From Parapedobacter sp964498395 (GTDB lineage Bacteria; Bacteroidota; Bacteroidia; Sphingobacteriales; Sphingobacteriaceae): 64,000 nucleotides of DNA. The notes beneath the pieces were generated by a model, which worked only from the letters and a program-made list of their open reading frames with translations, searched no databases and was not told where the DNA came from. Positions within the stretch are counted from its first letter, which is position 1, and the number at the start of each line of letters is the position of its first letter. Shown here piece by piece: positions 1 to 9,052 of the stretch. The stretch is from contig CAZCHE010000004.1 in assembly GCA_964498395.1 (NCBI GenBank), forward strand, positions 418,419-482,418. The letters are read 5' to 3'. The position numbers were made by a program, and so were the translations under genes.

Positions 1-707
1 CGTAGCGCGGTAAGTTGCCATGATGACGCAAGGGAAAAAGGTACAATACAGAGAAAGATAACAAAGAGTACGGGGATATTTTCCCAATTGGCTTTGGTCA
101 GCGATCCCAAGCTCCAGAAAATGAACTGTTGCAGGGCTTCAGCGCTAGCAATGTATTGCATAATGCCAGTAAACGCATTGAATGTAAACACCAATGCGAT
201 ACCAAATAGCACCAACCCTTCGGGGCCAGCCCCCCGCATGGAAGAAAGGGCCTGCAAGAGCAGGGTAGCACCAAAAGCGAAGATAAAGGCATTGACAATA
301 ACCATCCATTCTTCTCCTACGCCGGGTAGGCTCAAGCCAATGATAATAGCCAAGGCGGCGCCAAAGGAAGACGCTGCCGATACACCGAGCGTAAATGGGC
401 TGGCCATGGCATTGTTCATAATGGTCTGCATCTCGCACCCCGCTATGGAGAGGGAAGCCCCCACCAACAGCGCCATGATGGAGTAGGGCATACGCACTTC
501 CCAGATGATCACTCGGGTAGATAGTTCCACGGAAGCGGGTGAAATGATGGCTTGTATCACATCACCAAAGCTCAGGGTGGATGGCCCGACGGCGATATCC
601 AAACAAAACGAGATTAACGTGGCGATGCCCAAGGCCACGAGTAACAATACACGTTTAGTGAATTGTTTCCGGTAGCCTTGGGCAATAGTGGTTGCTGATG
701 CTGACAA
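1..707 (-). CDS. FecCD-family ABC transporter permease (partial, cut by window edge)
   Basis: The minus-strand frame from 707 to the left edge is open and encodes a very hydrophobic protein with the FecCD/BtuC signature: an N-terminal membrane segment (RVLLLVALGIATLISF), then RMPYSIMALLVGASLSIAG followed by ASPFTLGVSAASSFGAALAI. The family forms the inner-membrane channel for ferric-siderophore, haem or cobalamin import. No ATG is available near the N-terminus; a TTG at 707, 11 bases after the stop of the binding-protein gene, is the best start. The C-terminal third and the expected ATPase gene lie outside the window. Family assignment is firm; substrate is inferred from the operon. Confidence 0.85.
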   Translation of the reverse strand, partial: MSASATTIAQGYRKQFTKRVLLLVALGIATLISFCLDIAVGPSTLSFGDVIQAIISPASVELSTRVIIWEVRMPYSIMALLVGASLSIAGCEMQTIMNNAMASPFTLGVSAASSFGAALAIIIGLSLPGVGEEWMVIVNAFIFAFGATLLLQALSSMRGAGPEGLVLFGIALVFTFNAFTGIMQYIASAEALQQFIFWSLGSLTKANWENIPVLFVIFLCIVPFSLASSWQLTAL

Positions 708-718
708 TATGTGATGAC

Positions 719-1828
719 TTATTTTTTCAATTCCGCAAAGTAAACACCTTTAAACGGCAAAGCCAAAAATCGTTCGTTAATTTCTTTTAATACACCGTGT
801 GGATTGAGTTTACCAAACAGTTCTGGGTGTGTCCATTTGGCAATAGCCTCTACGGCAGCAATATTGAGTGGTGAATCGTAGAACAGATGCCACATGCCAT
901 ACACCTTGTTTTCCTGAATGGCCTGGAGCGGACTGACCACCGGCCGCGCAGCTAACACTGCAAGGCTCGATTGGGTTTGGCCGGTATTGATACCGTAACC
1001 GATTTCTAACCCTGCTTCGCCGGGCTTGGCAATACCGGTAGCGATGTATACATCGGGCTGTTCGCTGATGACGTATTCCATATTGAGCGTGCCAACTTCT
1101 CCCGGCAGGATGGTGCCGATATTGTTACCACCAACGAACTCGATGAATTCCCCTAAATTACCCTTTCCGGGAGAGCCGGGGGGCACATTGCCCCGAATCA
1201 TTTCCATGTATACCTTCGGCCTTTTCAGGTCTTGATGTTTGGCCAATGTGCCGGAAATATGGTTCATGCGGCGGTTGTAGAAGGCGATGAATTCATTGGC
1301 TTTCTGCTCTTGCCCCAATACCTTGCCCAGTAATGCCATGCTGGGAACAGTGTTTGTGAAGGGGTGTAATCTGAAATCGATGAAAACGATGGGGATACCG
1401 GCAGCCTCCAATTGGCGAATGACATCACCAGATCTGGCATCCGGCCCATGTGAGCCTGCGCCGAAGATGGCTAAATCGGGTTTCAAGGAAATGATCTGCT
1501 CCGTGGAGACGGTTTCCTTGCCCGAGGAGCCAATCAGTGGAATGTTGTCGATAGCAGGAAAGTGCTCACGATAGGCTTCGAAGAGCAACCCACCTGATTT
1601 CTCGAAGTCACCGGTCCACCCGGCGATGATGTCTACGGGATTTGGCACCAGTAGGCTCAATGTGATCAGCTGTCGACCTTCACCCAGGATAATCCGTTTC
1701 GCCGGAGCGGGAATCGTTACTTCGCGGCCAACGACGTCGGTAACCGTGATGGGCTGTGCAAGGGCTTGTAGGGCGCTGGAAAGACCTAGTAAAAGGGCAC
1801 TGGAACGAATGATATGCTTGATATTCAT
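719..1828 (-). CDS. FecB/BtuF-type iron-chelate ABC transporter substrate-binding protein
   Basis: A 369-residue exported protein starting at the ATG at 1828 (MNIKHIIRSSALLLG), followed by a hydrophobic signal segment ending near ALAQ; the longer frame only adds an unconvincing leader. The mature protein opens with ITVTDVVGREVTIPAPAKRI, the hallmark of periplasmic binding proteins of the TroA-like/FecB class, with later motifs such as EQIISLKPDLAIFG. It should capture an iron chelate in the periplasm and deliver it to the FecCD-like permease encoded 11 bases downstream. The gene sits 59 bases after a YncE-like gene and at the distal end of the siderophore-type operon. The exact ligand cannot be read from sequence. 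Confidence 0.87.
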   Translation of the reverse strand: MNIKHIIRSSALLLGLSSALQALAQPITVTDVVGREVTIPAPAKRIILGEGRQLITLSLLVPNPVDIIAGWTGDFEKSGGLLFEAYREHFPAIDNIPLIGSSGKETVSTEQIISLKPDLAIFGAGSHGPDARSGDVIRQLEAAGIPIVFIDFRLHPFTNTVPSMALLGKVLGQEQKANEFIAFYNRRMNHISGTLAKHQDLKRPKVYMEMIRGNVPPGSPGKGNLGEFIEFVGGNNIGTILPGEVGTLNMEYVISEQPDVYIATGIAKPGEAGLEIGYGINTGQTQSSLAVLAARPVVSPLQAIQENKVYGMWHLFYDSPLNIAAVEAIAKWTHPELFGKLNPHGVLKEINERFLALPFKGVYFAELKK

Positions 1829-1887
1829 GTTGTTATTTAAATAATGAGTTGGTCTCGCCTCAGGCGAGACCAACTGTCTTTTACATC

Positions 1888-2946
1888 CTATGGTTTAATG
1901 AGCGAAATAGAATCCGCATTTGGTGCGGGTACCGGTTCAGGAGCGTTTTCTCCGCGTTCGCGAACCGCCTCCTTGTTGGTCACGTACACATCGCCTGTTT
2001 CAAAGTTGATGGCCACGGTATTGGGTAACGCGCCGATTTCAAACGTCTTGATCACTTCCAAGCTGGTTCCATCGATGACGTTGACGGTACGTCCATGGCG
2101 ATTGGCTACATAAATGCGGTCGCGTTGTGGATCATAGTTTACGCCTAAAGCGCCCGCTCCGGTGGGAATGGCCTTAATCAGTTCTCCGGTTTCGGCGTTC
2201 AGGACGGTGATGTTTTCTGAAGTTTGGTTGGCGACGAACAAGCGGTTTCCCTTGGCATCATGGTGTACATTGGTAGGGCGTTCTCCATGTGCAGGAAATT
2301 TCTTTTCCACCTTGCCTGTTGCACCGTCAACGACCACAACCTCGTTGTCTGCCATGGCTGTTGCGTAGATTTTATTGTTTTGCTCATCGATGTAATGGCC
2401 CGTAATGGCACGGCCCAAATCACCATAGAATTTCAGGAATGTATCGGTCTTGGCATCGATGACCCACAGCCCGCCACCGCGTACACTGCTGGCGTATACC
2501 AGATCGCGCGATTCGTCAACCCGGATTTCGCGTGGGGCTTGGCCGTCCGTGCCGGTGGTGATGTGCGTCTGTTTGCCCGTGGCTAAGTCGATCGCTGATA
2601 CAATGCCTGTGCGGCTGTTAGTAGCATATAGCGTCTGGGTGTTCACGCTGATGCCCAGTCCCATAGGGGCAGACTCTGATACTGGAATGCTATCTACTGC
2701 GACCAATGTCGTGGGGTCTATTTTATAGATCTTTCCGACACCCCCTTGTTGCCCGGCGGCAGATACATATACAAAGCCGTCTTTCGGATTGTACACGGGT
2801 TGGTAAACATTTGAATTGATGCCTACTTTTTCAGTTTTGGCCAATGTCTGTGCTTGCGCAGGAAGAGCCGCGGCTCCGGATAGGATGAGTGCAGCGGCGG
2901 CCAACGTTTTGGTGCGATGTTGGATAATTGCTTGTATGGTGTTCAT
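1888..2946 (-). CDS. YncE/YVTN-family exported beta-propeller protein (copy 1)
   Basis: A 352-residue protein with a signal peptide (cleavage near LPAQAQ) and repeated YVTN-type blades of about 40-45 residues: FVYVSAAGQQGG, LYATNSRTG, KIYATAMADNEV, RLFVANQTSENI, RIYVANRHGRTVNVIDG and DVYVTNKEA. This is a seven-bladed propeller of the YncE type. In E. coli yncE lies next to the TonB-dependent receptor gene yncD (pqqU), and here too the gene is in an operon with a receptor. A role in periplasmic or cell-surface ligand handling is inference. It is a close paralogue of the next gene upstream, presumably by tandem duplication. Confidence 0.85.
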   Translation of the reverse strand: MNTIQAIIQHRTKTLAAAALILSGAAALPAQAQTLAKTEKVGINSNVYQPVYNPKDGFVYVSAAGQQGGVGKIYKIDPTTLVAVDSIPVSESAPMGLGISVNTQTLYATNSRTGIVSAIDLATGKQTHITTGTDGQAPREIRVDESRDLVYASSVRGGGLWVIDAKTDTFLKFYGDLGRAITGHYIDEQNNKIYATAMADNEVVVVDGATGKVEKKFPAHGERPTNVHHDAKGNRLFVANQTSENITVLNAETGELIKAIPTGAGALGVNYDPQRDRIYVANRHGRTVNVIDGTSLEVIKTFEIGALPNTVAINFETGDVYVTNKEAVRERGENAPEPVPAPNADSISLIKP

Positions 2947-2988
2947 GAGTTGATAAAAATATAATGGTTAACGTATTTCTTTATAGGT

Positions 2989-4041
2989 TTACGGAAGAAT
3001 CAGGCTTACCGAATCGCCGTTAGGCAGTGGTGCCGGTGGGGTTTGCCCTTCACGCACACGAGTGCCGACTTGTTTGTTGGTGACATAAGCAGCACCGGTT
3101 TTGGGGTTAACGGCAACCGTATTAGATAATCCATCTGTAGGGATGTCTTTGATGACCGCATAGGTATTGCCATCTACTACCGTAAGTGATTTTCCTTGTC
3201 GGTTGGCCGTATAGATGCGGTTGCGCTTAGCGTCGAAATTCACGCCGATTGGATTTTCACCCACGGTCACTTTGCTAAGCAATTCGCCGGAAGAGGCTTT
3301 CAATACGGTAAGTACACTGTTTTTTGAATCCGTAATAAAAAGACGGTCACCCTTTTGGTCAAAAGCGACATTGATGGGGCTTTCAGAACCCGATGGGAAT
3401 GATTTTATCTTTTCACGTGTTTTGACATCATAAACCAATACTTCGTTATCCCCCATAGCCGTCACGTAGAGCAATCCTTTCTTGCTGTCGATGGCCAGTC
3501 CGGTTGCCGTTTTACCTGCATTTTCTAAAGAATAGAGGTAAGTGTTGGTTTTCCCATCGATTACCCATATCGTGCTGGGGTCGCCTACGTCAGATACGTA
3601 GACCTTGTTGTTTTTCTCATCTATCACGATTTCACGGGTGTGACTGCTCTCGGCGCCGTTAGAGATGGTAGCGAGTACTTTACCCGTTTTGATGTCAACG
3701 GCGTGTACAGAATTACTGCGTGTATTGGAGGTGTAAATGGTACGGGTTTTTTGGTTGATGCCCAGGCCAAATCCAGCTACTTCACCTAGGGAGATACTGT
3801 CTGTAACGGCCAGTGTTTGTGGGTCCAATTTGTAGATATAGGGGCCGGGATTGCCTTGTTGGCCGACAGCGGCTACATAGACAGCACCGTCTTTTTGGTC
3901 TACAACAATTTCATAGAGGCCCTGGCCCACTTTGGTGGATTTTGATAGGGTTTGGGCATTGGACACCCCGATCGCTGGCACCAATAGCAGGGCTAGCGCA
4001 CCTGCTTTGAATTTCCGATTATTGAATTTTACGTGATACAT
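2989..4041 (-). CDS. YncE/YVTN-family exported beta-propeller protein (copy 2)
   Basis: A 350-residue paralogue of the neighbouring 352-residue propeller, with the same order of blades (AVYVAAVGQQGN, TIYTSNTRSNSV, KVYVSDVGD, LLYVTAMGDNEV, RLFITDSKNS, RIYTANRQGKSLTVVDG, AAYVTNKQVG) and the same C-terminal NGDSVSLILP tail, matching NADSISLIKP in copy 1. A signal peptide precedes SNAQTLSKSTKVG. The two genes are 42 bases apart and co-directional. Keeping two diverged copies suggests two partners or a heteromeric assembly, but nothing in the sequence shows that. The family assignment is strong and the biological role unknown. Confidence 0.85.
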   Translation of the reverse strand: MYHVKFNNRKFKAGALALLLVPAIGVSNAQTLSKSTKVGQGLYEIVVDQKDGAVYVAAVGQQGNPGPYIYKLDPQTLAVTDSISLGEVAGFGLGINQKTRTIYTSNTRSNSVHAVDIKTGKVLATISNGAESSHTREIVIDEKNNKVYVSDVGDPSTIWVIDGKTNTYLYSLENAGKTATGLAIDSKKGLLYVTAMGDNEVLVYDVKTREKIKSFPSGSESPINVAFDQKGDRLFITDSKNSVLTVLKASSGELLSKVTVGENPIGVNFDAKRNRIYTANRQGKSLTVVDGNTYAVIKDIPTDGLSNTVAVNPKTGAAYVTNKQVGTRVREGQTPPAPLPNGDSVSLILP

Positions 4042-4071
4042 ACTTTTTTGGAGTTAAGGATTAAACATAGA

Positions 4072-5259
4072 TTAATAAACAACGTTTTTGGTATTTTCGA
4101 TAAACCAGGCATAAAAAGCGGGAAAGGCTTCGCGCCAGTACAACGCTCCGTGCCTGCCGTCTTCGCGTGCCGCCAACTCGATTTCGGGGTTAGCAGCTTG
4201 GCGGAGCAGGCCAATGGCCCGTTGTACATCATCGTGCATGTGCACGAATGTGTTGTCAGGCTTACGGCGATTTTCGCTCATGCCGGCATAGAAATAATAC
4301 CGTTGGGTATGGATGTTTGCTATGTTTGTCAGTGAAGTCAGTTCATTTTCGATGTTGCCAAAATCCAGCCAGATGGAAGGGGAGAAGACCCCAAGCGTAC
4401 CGAATACATCAGGGTAGGCCAGCCCCCCGTACAGTGTAATCAGTCCACCCATGGAGCTGCCTGCCAGTCCGGTGTTGGCTTTGTCAGGCAGTGTACGGTA
4501 ATGGGTATCAATATAAGGTTTCAGCGTCTCCGCAATGAATGCGAGATAGCGAGGCCCTTCTATTTCGGGATTCTGTTCATTTGGCCGGAAATAATATTCA
4601 GGCAGGCGGTCTTTGTAATCTGTTTGGTGGTTAATGGCCACGACGATGCATTTGTCTGTTGCGGCATCGATCACCTCGTCAACCCCCCATTCGATGGGAC
4701 CGATGCGTCCTTGCGAGGTCGCCTCGTCAAACACGTGCTGCCCATCCTGCATATAGAGTACGGGATAACGCTTGCCTGATGTCTGATAATCTTCGGGCAG
4801 GTAGATCCAGATTCGGCGGTGCCGATCCAATTGGGGCATGTAGAATGCCGAATCGAGCAAATGCACGTTGGGCGAGGCGGTAGATTCGGGGAAGTCATCG
4901 CGCCAACCGTGGATTTCGCATGCGATGCTGGTATCGCGATCGAGCGTGGCGAGGCGTGGGCCGACCAGCCGCCCTTCGGCCGTGCATTCAGAAGTTTTCC
5001 AGTCACCCCGGGTAAACTTGAACTCCAGTCGGTCACTAGGCACATCCTGCAGCAGTACGCTGATGCCATAGGAACCGTCAGCCTGCCGCTGCAACTGCAT
5101 GGATTCATCTGCCGGGTTCCACATGTTGAAGTTTCCCGTGATATAGATGGGATCCGCAGGATGTGTGTCAGGTATTCCCGTTACCGTTACGGTGAGGGTA
5201 TGTTGCCCACTTGCGTAAAGTGCAGTCATGAAAGAAACGACGGTCAACAGCATGCGCAT
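4072..5259 (-). CDS. Exported alpha/beta-hydrolase esterase, Fes/IroE-like, with N-terminal E-set domain
   Basis: A 395-residue protein starting at the ATG at 5259, just after the stop of the DUF4374 gene; the longer frame would overlap that gene by about 80 bases. It has a signal peptide (to about ASGQ), then a carbohydrate-binding/E-set-like domain (about 20-120; GNFNMWNPADESMQL, LEFKFTRGDWKTSEC) and an esterase-D/enterochelin-esterase-like hydrolase domain (about 140-390). The nucleophile elbow is G-S-S-M-G with Ser269, and a C-terminal GRHGALYW supplies a candidate His. In this iron-uptake operon a likely job is hydrolysis of an ester siderophore or its glycosylated form outside the cytoplasm. 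Substrate is inference; alternatives are acetylxylan or feruloyl esterase. Confidence 0.8.
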   Translation of the reverse strand: MRMLLTVVSFMTALYASGQHTLTVTVTGIPDTHPADPIYITGNFNMWNPADESMQLQRQADGSYGISVLLQDVPSDRLEFKFTRGDWKTSECTAEGRLVGPRLATLDRDTSIACEIHGWRDDFPESTASPNVHLLDSAFYMPQLDRHRRIWIYLPEDYQTSGKRYPVLYMQDGQHVFDEATSQGRIGPIEWGVDEVIDAATDKCIVVAINHQTDYKDRLPEYYFRPNEQNPEIEGPRYLAFIAETLKPYIDTHYRTLPDKANTGLAGSSMGGLITLYGGLAYPDVFGTLGVFSPSIWLDFGNIENELTSLTNIANIHTQRYYFYAGMSENRRKPDNTFVHMHDDVQRAIGLLRQAANPEIELAAREDGRHGALYWREAFPAFYAWFIENTKNVVY

Positions 5260-5266
5260 GGCTTTC

Positions 5267-6535
5267 CTATTGGCTAACTTTGATTTTCGCGAACCCGGTA
5301 ACGGCATTCCCATTAACTTGGAAACTTGGTGCTGCCGAATTCCAGTCATTGCTCAGTTCGTAGTATCCGTTAAACGTATCATTGTTTATGCGGATAAGTA
5401 TCTTTCCGTCTACTTCAACTGTTCCGAGGGACGCACCCGTATTTCTGGAAAGCGGTAGGTTCGCAATTTTCCTTGGTTGTGTAGGTTGGGTGATGTCAAA
5501 AATATAGAATTCCCAGATTTCTCCAGTATTGATATTACCTGCGGGAGGGGGGCCACCAACTAGTGCGGTATTTGGAATGGTAGTGATGATCCGTCCGTTT
5601 TTGACAAAGATTGTTGTGAATTTACCGATACCGTTGTTTACAGCATCCATATCGATCTCCCAGTTCCGGTCAATATCGTGCTGACCCACTTTAATCCGCA
5701 GGATTTTGGAATCCTTGCCGGCAGCAGATTGACCCTGTGTAAGAAAGTAAAGATCACCATTGTCATCGAAATCATACATCTGATTGTCTACGAAGTAAGC
5801 GATATTCGCGGTTCCTTCATAGGAGATGATGTTTTCCAATGCAAGCGTGTTTAAGTCGATCACGGCGATAAATATCGCATTGAAAAAATCCTGGAATACA
5901 CCGATGGTATTGTTTGCAGTACCTTTGCTGTAGTTGACATTGGCATATAACTTTCCGTCTTTTATGGCTAGGAAATGCCTGCCAATGCTGGTATTCGTAA
6001 TTCCAGCTTCAGATCTGGTGATCTGGTCTTCATAGGACGGTGTCTCGCCAATACGCTCCATTGTAGCCGGATTGAAGATCTGTAGTTTGTAAGGATCCCC
6101 GCTGTCGAAGTAAAAGCCCTTGGTTTCATTTTGGATGACGAAATTGCCCGAGCCAGCGGGAATCGTTTGATCCACCGCGATGTACTTATCTGAAGTAATC
6201 GAGGTGCTCGTAACTTTCATGCGCTCCAATGTTCGGCTTCCGTCCGCCGATAAAAACATCTTGAAGATTTGGTCGTTGTAGATTCGCCAACCGCCCATTC
6301 CCCTGCCATTCAATGTCCGGCTTCCTTCGGGGGTAGCACTTACTGTTCCCGTAGGATACTCGTCATAGAACGTCATCGCACCGGGAGGAATATTGGTGGT
6401 ATGGTCACCCGTCATCAATACATATTTGTATTGACCACCATTTATCGGTTCGGGATCATCGTTATTACAGGATAACACTAATCCTGACATTGCTAATACC
6501 AACAAAAGAGGTGATTTGATAATGTTTATTTTCAT
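5267..6535 (-). CDS. DUF4374 lipoprotein, XusB-like candidate surface siderophore-binding protein
   Basis: A 422-residue lipoprotein: signal segment MKINIIKSPLLLVLAMSGLVLSC with the lipobox Cys, followed by an acidic stretch (NNDDPEP) typical of surface-exported Bacteroidota lipoproteins. The remainder matches the DUF4374 pattern, a predicted beta-propeller with GRGMGGWRIYNDQIF and FLTQGQSAAGKDSKILRIKVG. Members of this family include XusB of Bacteroides thetaiotaomicron, which holds ferric enterobactin and works with the receptor XusA; that link is recalled knowledge, not something tested here. The gene lies 11 bases after the TonB-dependent receptor gene and 7 bases before the esterase gene, so co-transcription is very likely. 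Confidence 0.82.
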   Translation of the reverse strand: MKINIIKSPLLLVLAMSGLVLSCNNDDPEPINGGQYKYVLMTGDHTTNIPPGAMTFYDEYPTGTVSATPEGSRTLNGRGMGGWRIYNDQIFKMFLSADGSRTLERMKVTSTSITSDKYIAVDQTIPAGSGNFVIQNETKGFYFDSGDPYKLQIFNPATMERIGETPSYEDQITRSEAGITNTSIGRHFLAIKDGKLYANVNYSKGTANNTIGVFQDFFNAIFIAVIDLNTLALENIISYEGTANIAYFVDNQMYDFDDNGDLYFLTQGQSAAGKDSKILRIKVGQHDIDRNWEIDMDAVNNGIGKFTTIFVKNGRIITTIPNTALVGGPPPAGNINTGEIWEFYIFDITQPTQPRKIANLPLSRNTGASLGTVEVDGKILIRINNDTFNGYYELSNDWNSAAPSFQVNGNAVTGFAKIKVSQ

Positions 6536-6546
6536 GTTTATATTAT

Positions 6547-8946
6547 TTATAATAGATTGTAATTTACGCGTAAATGAAAACTTCTTCCCGCACGTTGTAC
6601 ACGGAAATTGTCGTATAAATCTTTGTCTAAGATGTTCTTGACCTCTAATCCGAATGAAATTTTCGGCAAGATATAGCTCGCTCCCACTGATAAAAAGTGT
6701 TGGGTAGGAATGACCAATAGCGAGTTAATATTCGCCGTACCAAACAAACCTTTCGCTTCGACATCCTTAGAGATGGGTTCCAAATAAAATTCTTTAATGT
6801 AATTATAGAATCCATGCACTTTTAGGGTCGACGAGCGATTGAATACACCATTCCTGGTATAGGTGAAACCTGTATTGCCAAACATGTAAGGTGTATTTCT
6901 TAGTCGGGAATTGTTCTTCCAAGCATCTGTTCCACTAAGTTTGTATAACCTGATTTCATGCCAGGAAGCGTTTGCCGACAGAAGCAATGAATTGAATAGC
7001 CTAACACTTCCATCTACTTCCACGCCGAATCCTTTTACGTTTTGTTGGTTCTCGTAGCGTGCGTAAGGTGAAATAATAGGTACCAATAGCAGCATGTCGT
7101 TTGTGATGCGGTAAAAGGTGTTGGCTTCCACATTGAAACGCTGGGCTTGCTCGAATCGATAACCTAGGTTGATGTTTATGCTTTTCTCCGGCTTGAGCTG
7201 GAAATTTTGGACAATGAACACGCCGTTGCCGAATAATTCATCGAAATCGGGCAATCGATAGGCGTATTCTGCTGATAAGCGGAACATGCTCCTGTCGTTG
7301 AGTTGATATTTGAGCACATCGGCAATTCCATAATAGGAACCACTTACGGATTTGTTATCGGTCAGGTCCACGCCTCGACCGTTATACGTTTCAAATCCTT
7401 CAGCATCGTATCGGTAATACTTGGTGATGATTTGATGTTCCAGTTTCCGGTCAAGGAATATCGATTTCAATCCGATTGAACCAGCCAATTTCGAATAGGT
7501 AGATGGCAGTGTAAGCACATCGATATCGGTATCATTGAGACGAGGCCCCAGTGGATCCCGGCCTTCCCTGTCAGATGAGGTATAGACAGCGTTTGCCTCT
7601 AATTGGTGGTGTTCGGCTAGCGCGTAGGTCAAGTTCGACCGAGAAGTGAATATCCGGGTGTTTAATCGGCTCAGCGATTGTGCGCGGCTCTCGCCGACGG
7701 TGTTTGTTTTCGGTATGAAATTGCCGTACCAATCATATCCACCGTTACGTAAGGAATCCGTACGGCGGTTGATAACCGTGTTGTATACGAGAAATTGATC
7801 AAACTTCAACTTACCCCAAGTTTTTTTATACCTAATGGATGGGATGAAGGTGTGTTGTCCGGCTGTCATCGCCCCATAAGACTCGTTCATAAGGGTGGGG
7901 TGTTGAATATCCCGATCCATGTCGAAGTAACTCAACTCCACTTTCAATTCATCTGCCCAACGTCGGTTTGTTAGTCCACCAAACACTTGTACGAAGCGCG
8001 ATGTAAAAGCATTATGGAATAATGGCAGTCGGCGTTCCGTTTGGTTTCTGGTATCAGGATCTGTGACCATAACCCTGGCCGTGTAATCATTGTCGGAATG
8101 GTTGTAATAGGCATCGATACCGGCGTAGGCCTTATTTGACCGGTTATTACGATAAATGTTGAGATTTACGCGATGTGTATTGAATGACGCAAATTCATAG
8201 CCTATGCTAGCGTAATTTGCGGCTTGTGTCCTGGTAACCAAGTCGACCGCACCACCGAGTGCATCGGCTCCTAAGTGCGTGGGTAATACGCCTTTGTAAA
8301 TTTCGACACGTTCCAGCATATTGATAGGCAAGCTGCTAATAGAAAACGACTCACCAAGATAATCCATGGGGATGCCATCTTTGAAATATCGAATAGATTT
8401 GCCCTGAAAACCACTTAGGGAAATGTCAGCAGTAGCACCCAATCCCCCCGTTTGGCGAATCCTGACGCCTGAAGACCTATTCATCAGCTCGGCTAGCGTA
8501 GTAGGTTGCTCAGCCACGGCTCGGGTATCAACTACGACAGCCCGTATGGCCTGTTCGCGTACCTGCTGCGTCGCTGTTTTACCGATTACGGTTACGTCTT
8601 CCAGCGTAGTGGTGGTGGGCAGTAGGGTAATGGCTACATCCAGTTGCTGTGCAGCAGAAAGGTTGATTTCCTGTATATAAGGCTCATATCCAATATAAGA
8701 GGTGCGTAGGGTATAGGAACCAGCAGCAAGGCCTGCAAATGAGAAATAACCTTTGCTGTTGGAAATTCTCGGTGAGCTGGTGTTAGCTAAATGAACGGAA
8801 ACCCCTTCGAGGGCATTGCCATCCATATCTGTAATTGTTCCCGTTATGACTGCGCTATTGGTCGTTTGTGCAAAACCAATGTGGGCAATGAAAAGGAAAA
8901 ATAGGGTGAATATATATTGTTGCGCAATGCGTATTTCTCTAGCCAC
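6547..8946 (-). CDS. TonB-dependent receptor, XusA-like candidate
   Basis: A 799-residue outer-membrane receptor starting at GTG (8946); no ATG is available before the signal peptide (REIRIAQQYIFTLFFLFIAHIGFAQ). Domain order is a CarboxypepD_reg-like domain (about 33-115, ITGTITDMDGNALEGVSVHL), a candidate TonB box (EDVTVIGK), a plug domain (about 140-245, with ELMNRSSGVRIRQTGGLG and LERVEIYKGVLPTHLGADALGGAVDLVT) and a 22-strand-type barrel ending FHLRVNYNLL. It lacks the SusC features of glycan receptors and is about the size of siderophore/metal receptors. It is first in the operon with the DUF4374, esterase, YncE, FecB and FecCD genes. An A+T-rich palindrome lies upstream at 8984-8995. Confidence 0.88.
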   Translation of the reverse strand: MAREIRIAQQYIFTLFFLFIAHIGFAQTTNSAVITGTITDMDGNALEGVSVHLANTSSPRISNSKGYFSFAGLAAGSYTLRTSYIGYEPYIQEINLSAAQQLDVAITLLPTTTTLEDVTVIGKTATQQVREQAIRAVVVDTRAVAEQPTTLAELMNRSSGVRIRQTGGLGATADISLSGFQGKSIRYFKDGIPMDYLGESFSISSLPINMLERVEIYKGVLPTHLGADALGGAVDLVTRTQAANYASIGYEFASFNTHRVNLNIYRNNRSNKAYAGIDAYYNHSDNDYTARVMVTDPDTRNQTERRLPLFHNAFTSRFVQVFGGLTNRRWADELKVELSYFDMDRDIQHPTLMNESYGAMTAGQHTFIPSIRYKKTWGKLKFDQFLVYNTVINRRTDSLRNGGYDWYGNFIPKTNTVGESRAQSLSRLNTRIFTSRSNLTYALAEHHQLEANAVYTSSDREGRDPLGPRLNDTDIDVLTLPSTYSKLAGSIGLKSIFLDRKLEHQIITKYYRYDAEGFETYNGRGVDLTDNKSVSGSYYGIADVLKYQLNDRSMFRLSAEYAYRLPDFDELFGNGVFIVQNFQLKPEKSININLGYRFEQAQRFNVEANTFYRITNDMLLLVPIISPYARYENQQNVKGFGVEVDGSVRLFNSLLLSANASWHEIRLYKLSGTDAWKNNSRLRNTPYMFGNTGFTYTRNGVFNRSSTLKVHGFYNYIKEFYLEPISKDVEAKGLFGTANINSLLVIPTQHFLSVGASYILPKISFGLEVKNILDKDLYDNFRVQRAGRSFHLRVNYNLL

Positions 8947-9052
8947 TATACACGATTTGGAAAATCGCTGCTAATTTAGATTAATTATTAATAATAAACA
9001 AGGTGTTTTCGCGTTTGGGTGTAAAATTTACGATATAGGGGCGTTTTTGGGT

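Noticed and set aside
88..486. 132-codon plus-strand frame at the left edge
   Set aside because: It is antisense to the FecCD-type permease, whose minus-strand frame has clear family motifs.
8984..8995. ATTATTAATAAT palindrome upstream of the TonB-dependent receptor as a Fur box
   Set aside because: A 12-base A+T palindrome in A+T-rich DNA is too weak to call; it does not match the 19-base Fur consensus well.
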